Below, piece by piece: positions 6,180 through 9,009 of a DNA stretch of 9,009 nt (position 1 is its first letter; the number at the start of each line of letters is the position of its first letter). Both the position numbers and the translations under genes were made by a program. The notes below the pieces were generated by a model that was given only the letters and a program-made list of their open reading frames with translations, was not told where the DNA came from and did not search any database. This DNA is from JALYGJ01 sp036558545 (lineage in GTDB: Bacteria; Chloroflexota; Limnocylindria; Limnocylindrales; CSP1-4), in the NCBI GenBank assembly GCA_036558545.1, contig DATBFJ010000083.1:1-9009 (forward strand), given 5' to 3'.

Positions 6180-8936
6180 TCAGGAGATGAGGCTGAGCTC
6201 CCGAGCGCGTGCAGCCGCTTCAGTTCGGTTTGAGACCCCGAGCTTGCCGAGAATGTGTGTGACGTGCTTTTTGACGGTGTCCGGAGTGACGAACAGGGTC
6301 TGCGCGATGTCGGCGTTCGGCCTGCCTGCGGCGATGAGCTGCAGCACCTCCAGCTCGCGCTCGCTTAATGCCTCGCTCAGAGGGGTCGCTTTGCCGGGTT
6401 GCGATGCCTCGAATGCGTCGAGCACGACCAGAAGATGGCGCCAGGCCTGGGGGCTGAGAGGTTCCGGCCGATCGGCCGGATGACGACGTCCGGCCAAAGT
6501 CCGAAGCAGATCATGGAGGTGCGGCCCTTCATCGACGAAGACCCTCGTCCATCGACCGGGCGCAGCCGATTCCAAGGCCCGGCTGAGCACGCCGCGCGCC
6601 GTGTTCACGTCGCCACTTGCGCACTTGGCGATGGCCCTCAGCACCTGTATTTCGATCAGGCTCCCTGGTCGGGAAATGGCGTCGGTCGCGAGTCGCTTCA
6701 GCAAACGTTCCGCGCGCTCCAACTCGCCGCGGGCGATCAAAAGCCGGGCAAAGGCCACGTGTTCAGGCTCGCGCGCGAACGACGGTTCGTGTACGTCGTC
6801 GACACCGCTGTCGGCTGCCCACTCGCCGGCAGAGGCGAGGTCGCCGTCCGAAATCAACAACCGTGCACGCTGTGCTGGAACGTCGTTGAGGATGCTCGTG
6901 ACTGCTGGACCCGGCGCCGTGGAGATGGCTTCCTCCATGTTTGCACGGGCCAATTGTTCGTCGCCCCGTGCGCGGCTTAGCCACGCGCGCGTTGCCAAAG
7001 CGTCTGCCAGCGGCTGAGGCGAGCCTGAGATGGAATTCGCAAGGTCGCGGCACAGCCCTATTCCTTGCTCCAGATGCTGGGCCGCCGCGTCCAGGTCATT
7101 TCGCTGGTACTCGACGGCGGCTGCTGCAACGAGTAAACGCCCGGCCATGGGGCGGAGGCGGTCGCTGTCGTCAGTCAGATAGGCAGCGACGCGGCTGTAG
7201 CAGTCGAGCGCCTCGGCCAATTTGCCCAGACCTCGATAGCAGCGACCGAGCAACTCGGCGTCCCTACCTGCAACGACTCTCTCACCGGATGCCTGACAAC
7301 GAGCCAGAGTCCTCTCAAAGCCGGCGGCCGAAGTCTCCAAATTGCCGCACAGGAACTCGGCAATCGCCAAGTGTGCCGAAACCAGGATGTCGAGCATCCA
7401 CTCGTCCGGTTGGACAAACGACTGAGCAGTCAGTGCCTGTCGCCGCGTCTCGTCGGCATCTCCGTGAAGCTCCGCGAGATGGGCTCGACCCAAAGCGATC
7501 GAAGCAGGAAGGTTGCCCAGCAGACTGGCGCGTTCCCCCGAGCTCGGCTCGAATTGTTCAATGCTTCCATCCTCGGTGTCACCGTACGCTCGTTCGGCGG
7601 CCGCGAACGGTGCGCCGAAAGCTTCGTAGTCGCCGCTGACAAGAGCCAGGTTGGCTTCTGCCAAGAGGAGCCGCGGCCGCGTTTGCACCACTTCGTCCGG
7701 AAGCGCGTCGATCCAGCCACGCAAAGTGGCGCCCTCATTGAGCAGCAACCTGGCGTCGGCGTAGCGCTCCGCGAGCCGAGCAGCCAACTCGACGTCGCCT
7801 GCTGCGCGAGCATGTCCGATCGCTTCGTCGTCGTTCCCGTGCTGCTCGTGCCAACTGGACGCCCGTCGGTGGAGCTCTCGCTCGAGGTCGTCCGTCTCGG
7901 CGCGCAGTCGGGCGCGCAGCAGCTCCGCAAAAAGGTGGTGGTAACGCCACCAGACGCGGTCGGCATCGAGGGGAATCAGAAAGAGATTTGCGCGCTCGAT
8001 GCTTTCCAGCACCACCTGGCTGTCGGACCTGTCGAGCATGGCGTCACACAGTTCGGCGCTCAACCTGTCGAGGATCGACGTGCGCACGAGAAAGTCGCGG
8101 ATCTCCTCGTTCTGGCTGGCCAACACCTCCGAGGTCAGATAGTCCACGACGTGACGGTGAGTGCCCGAGAAGTTCCGCACGAAGGCATCGACGTTGGCAG
8201 ATTCTCTGAGCGACAGACCGGCGAGCTGAAGTCCCGCAACCCATCCCTCGGTCCTCTCGGTTAGAACGGTCGCGGTCTTGTCTGAGACGAATATGCCGGT
8301 AGCCTGCTCGAGCATCGAACGCGCTTCCTCCTCAACGAAGCGCAGGTCGCGCACACCGATTTCGGTTAATTCTCCGGACGCCCTCAGCCGCGACAACTGC
8401 AACGGCGGATCGCTGCGGGTCACGATTGTCACGCTCACATTGGAGGGTGCGCGCTCAATGAAATGATCGACCGATTCGTGAACGATGCGCGAGCGGATGA
8501 GGTGGAAGTCGTCGAGGACCAGCGCCACGCGCGAGGCGTCATCGGCCAGATCGTTGAGGAGGACGTCGACGACGGTCGGAACCGGCGCCGCTTCGCGCAC
8601 GATCAGCGGTTCGATGCGATCCCGAAGGCCGGGCAGGACGGTGTCTAGCGCCGCGCATACGTATCGCCAGAATCGGGCGGGATCGTTGTCACCCGGGTCA
8701 AGCGACAGCCATGTGGTGGTCTCCGGGCGATGCCGCGCCCAGTCGGCGACAACGGAGCTCTTGCCGAAGCCGGCCGGAGCTGCGATCAGGGTTAGTCGAA
8801 CCGGAACCCTGTCGAGCTTTACGCGCAATCGTGGCCGGGCGACGAAGCCCGACCTGACCGGAGGGATGAACAGCTTGGTTGCCAGCAGCACGCTGGGGCG
8901 GTGCTGGGATCCCCCGGCCAGAATTCCTTCGGCCAT
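6180..8936 (-). CDS. MalT/LAL-family LuxR-type transcriptional regulator (ATPase-TPR-HTH)
   Basis: A 918-residue signal-transducing ATPase of the STAND class, typical in length for large ATP-binding LuxR regulators. The N-terminal P-loop domain has Walker A APAGFGKS (53-60; Ala in place of the first Gly is common in this family), Walker B VLDD (140-143) and a sensor-like TRSDPPL near 173. A winged-helix/arm region follows, then a long helical TPR-like region (about 330-830) that in MalT binds the inducer. The C-terminal ~65 residues are a LuxR helix-turn-helix (LSERELEVLQLIAAGRPNAD, then TPDTVKKHVTHILGKL). Family members bind ligand and ATP, oligomerise and activate promoters; the ligand here cannot be read from sequence. 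ATG 8936 is preceded by GGGGG and a TAAAAT -10. It lies upstream of, and codirectional with, the cupredoxin-hydrolase pair. Confidence 0.95.
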   Translation of the reverse strand: MAEGILAGGSQHRPSVLLATKLFIPPVRSGFVARPRLRVKLDRVPVRLTLIAAPAGFGKSSVVADWARHRPETTTWLSLDPGDNDPARFWRYVCAALDTVLPGLRDRIEPLIVREAAPVPTVVDVLLNDLADDASRVALVLDDFHLIRSRIVHESVDHFIERAPSNVSVTIVTRSDPPLQLSRLRASGELTEIGVRDLRFVEEEARSMLEQATGIFVSDKTATVLTERTEGWVAGLQLAGLSLRESANVDAFVRNFSGTHRHVVDYLTSEVLASQNEEIRDFLVRTSILDRLSAELCDAMLDRSDSQVVLESIERANLFLIPLDADRVWWRYHHLFAELLRARLRAETDDLERELHRRASSWHEQHGNDDEAIGHARAAGDVELAARLAERYADARLLLNEGATLRGWIDALPDEVVQTRPRLLLAEANLALVSGDYEAFGAPFAAAERAYGDTEDGSIEQFEPSSGERASLLGNLPASIALGRAHLAELHGDADETRRQALTAQSFVQPDEWMLDILVSAHLAIAEFLCGNLETSAAGFERTLARCQASGERVVAGRDAELLGRCYRGLGKLAEALDCYSRVAAYLTDDSDRLRPMAGRLLVAAAAVEYQRNDLDAAAQHLEQGIGLCRDLANSISGSPQPLADALATRAWLSRARGDEQLARANMEEAISTAPGPAVTSILNDVPAQRARLLISDGDLASAGEWAADSGVDDVHEPSFAREPEHVAFARLLIARGELERAERLLKRLATDAISRPGSLIEIQVLRAIAKCASGDVNTARGVLSRALESAAPGRWTRVFVDEGPHLHDLLRTLAGRRHPADRPEPLSPQAWRHLLVVLDAFEASQPGKATPLSEALSERELEVLQLIAAGRPNADIAQTLFVTPDTVKKHVTHILGKLGVSNRTEAAARARELSLIS

Positions 8937-8939
8937 CTA

Positions 8940-8960
8940 CCCCCGTATGGACAGATTTTA
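8940..8960 (-). promoter_or_regulatory. Promoter -10 and ribosome binding site of the LuxR-type regulator gene
   Basis: TAAAAT (8960-8955, minus strand) matches five of six -10 positions. GGGGG (8944-8940) lies three bases before ATG 8936, close but usable as a Shine-Dalgarno. The predicted leader is about 12 bases. No good -35 sits 16-18 bp upstream, which would suit an activator-dependent promoter. The TTGACG at 9006-9001 is too far away (40 bp) to serve this -10. Confidence 0.45.
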
Positions 8961-8975
8961 GGCCGTCCGTCCATA
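8946..8975. promoter_or_regulatory. Inverted repeat bracketing the -10 of the LuxR-type regulator gene
   Basis: TATGGAC (8946-8952) and GTCCATA (8969-8975) are perfect 7-bp inverted copies separated by 16 bp, with centres 23 bp apart, about two helical turns. The TAAAAT -10 lies between them. The right arm is preceded by an extra GTCC, giving GTCCGTCC. A protein dimer site is plausible; binding by the adjacent LuxR-type protein is a guess. Confidence 0.4.
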
Positions 8976-9009
8976 TCCGTCGCCGCGCGGTCGTTCAGCT
9001 CGTCAAGTT

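Noticed and set aside
7371..8264. 297-codon open frame on the plus strand
   Set aside because: Antisense to the TPR and ATPase region of the LuxR-type regulator, which is intact on the other strand.
8969..9006. TTGACG at 9006-9001 with GGATAT as a second promoter of the LuxR-type gene
   Set aside because: The spacing is about 22-23 bp, too long for a normal promoter.

Overview
High-GC bacterial DNA with six protein genes, five complete and one cut by the left edge; I see no mobile element, CRISPR array or RNA gene. Three genes lack a convincing ribosome binding site and have a -10-like hexamer placed for a leaderless or nearly leaderless transcript. That habit, the GC content and the style of the penicillin-binding protein fit Chloroflexota (Limnocylindria/Ellin6529-like) or Actinobacteriota. 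Chloroflexota is a weak preference only; no taxonomic marker settles it.

Layout. 1-2777 (minus): class A penicillin-binding protein with a Pro/Thr-rich C-terminal tail that runs off the left edge. 2778-2803: a 26-bp divergent promoter region with two overlapping -10 elements. 2804-4114 (plus): tyrosyl-tRNA synthetase. After a 3-bp tail-to-tail gap, 4118-4462 (minus): small MerR-family regulator of HspR type with its own promoter and a dyad operator candidate. 4518-5672 and 5678-6067 (both minus): PAF-acetylhydrolase-like alpha/beta hydrolase and, just upstream of it in transcription order, a membrane-anchored type-1 copper cupredoxin; the two form a tight dicistron. 6180-8936 (minus): 918-residue MalT/LAL-type LuxR regulator. 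8937-9009: its promoter region, with a perfect 7-bp inverted repeat bracketing a TAAAAT -10 element.

How the genes may work together. The left half is housekeeping: cell-wall synthesis and tRNA charging from one compact bidirectional promoter region. The right half looks like a small regulatory and accessory cluster, with the LAL regulator upstream of and codirectional with the cupredoxin-hydrolase pair, which makes that pair a plausible local target (inference). The genes are individually of known families. The points most worth a second look are the compact regulatory regions, departures from consensus in the glycosyltransferase domain of the penicillin-binding protein, and the unexplained cupredoxin-lipase-like pairing.
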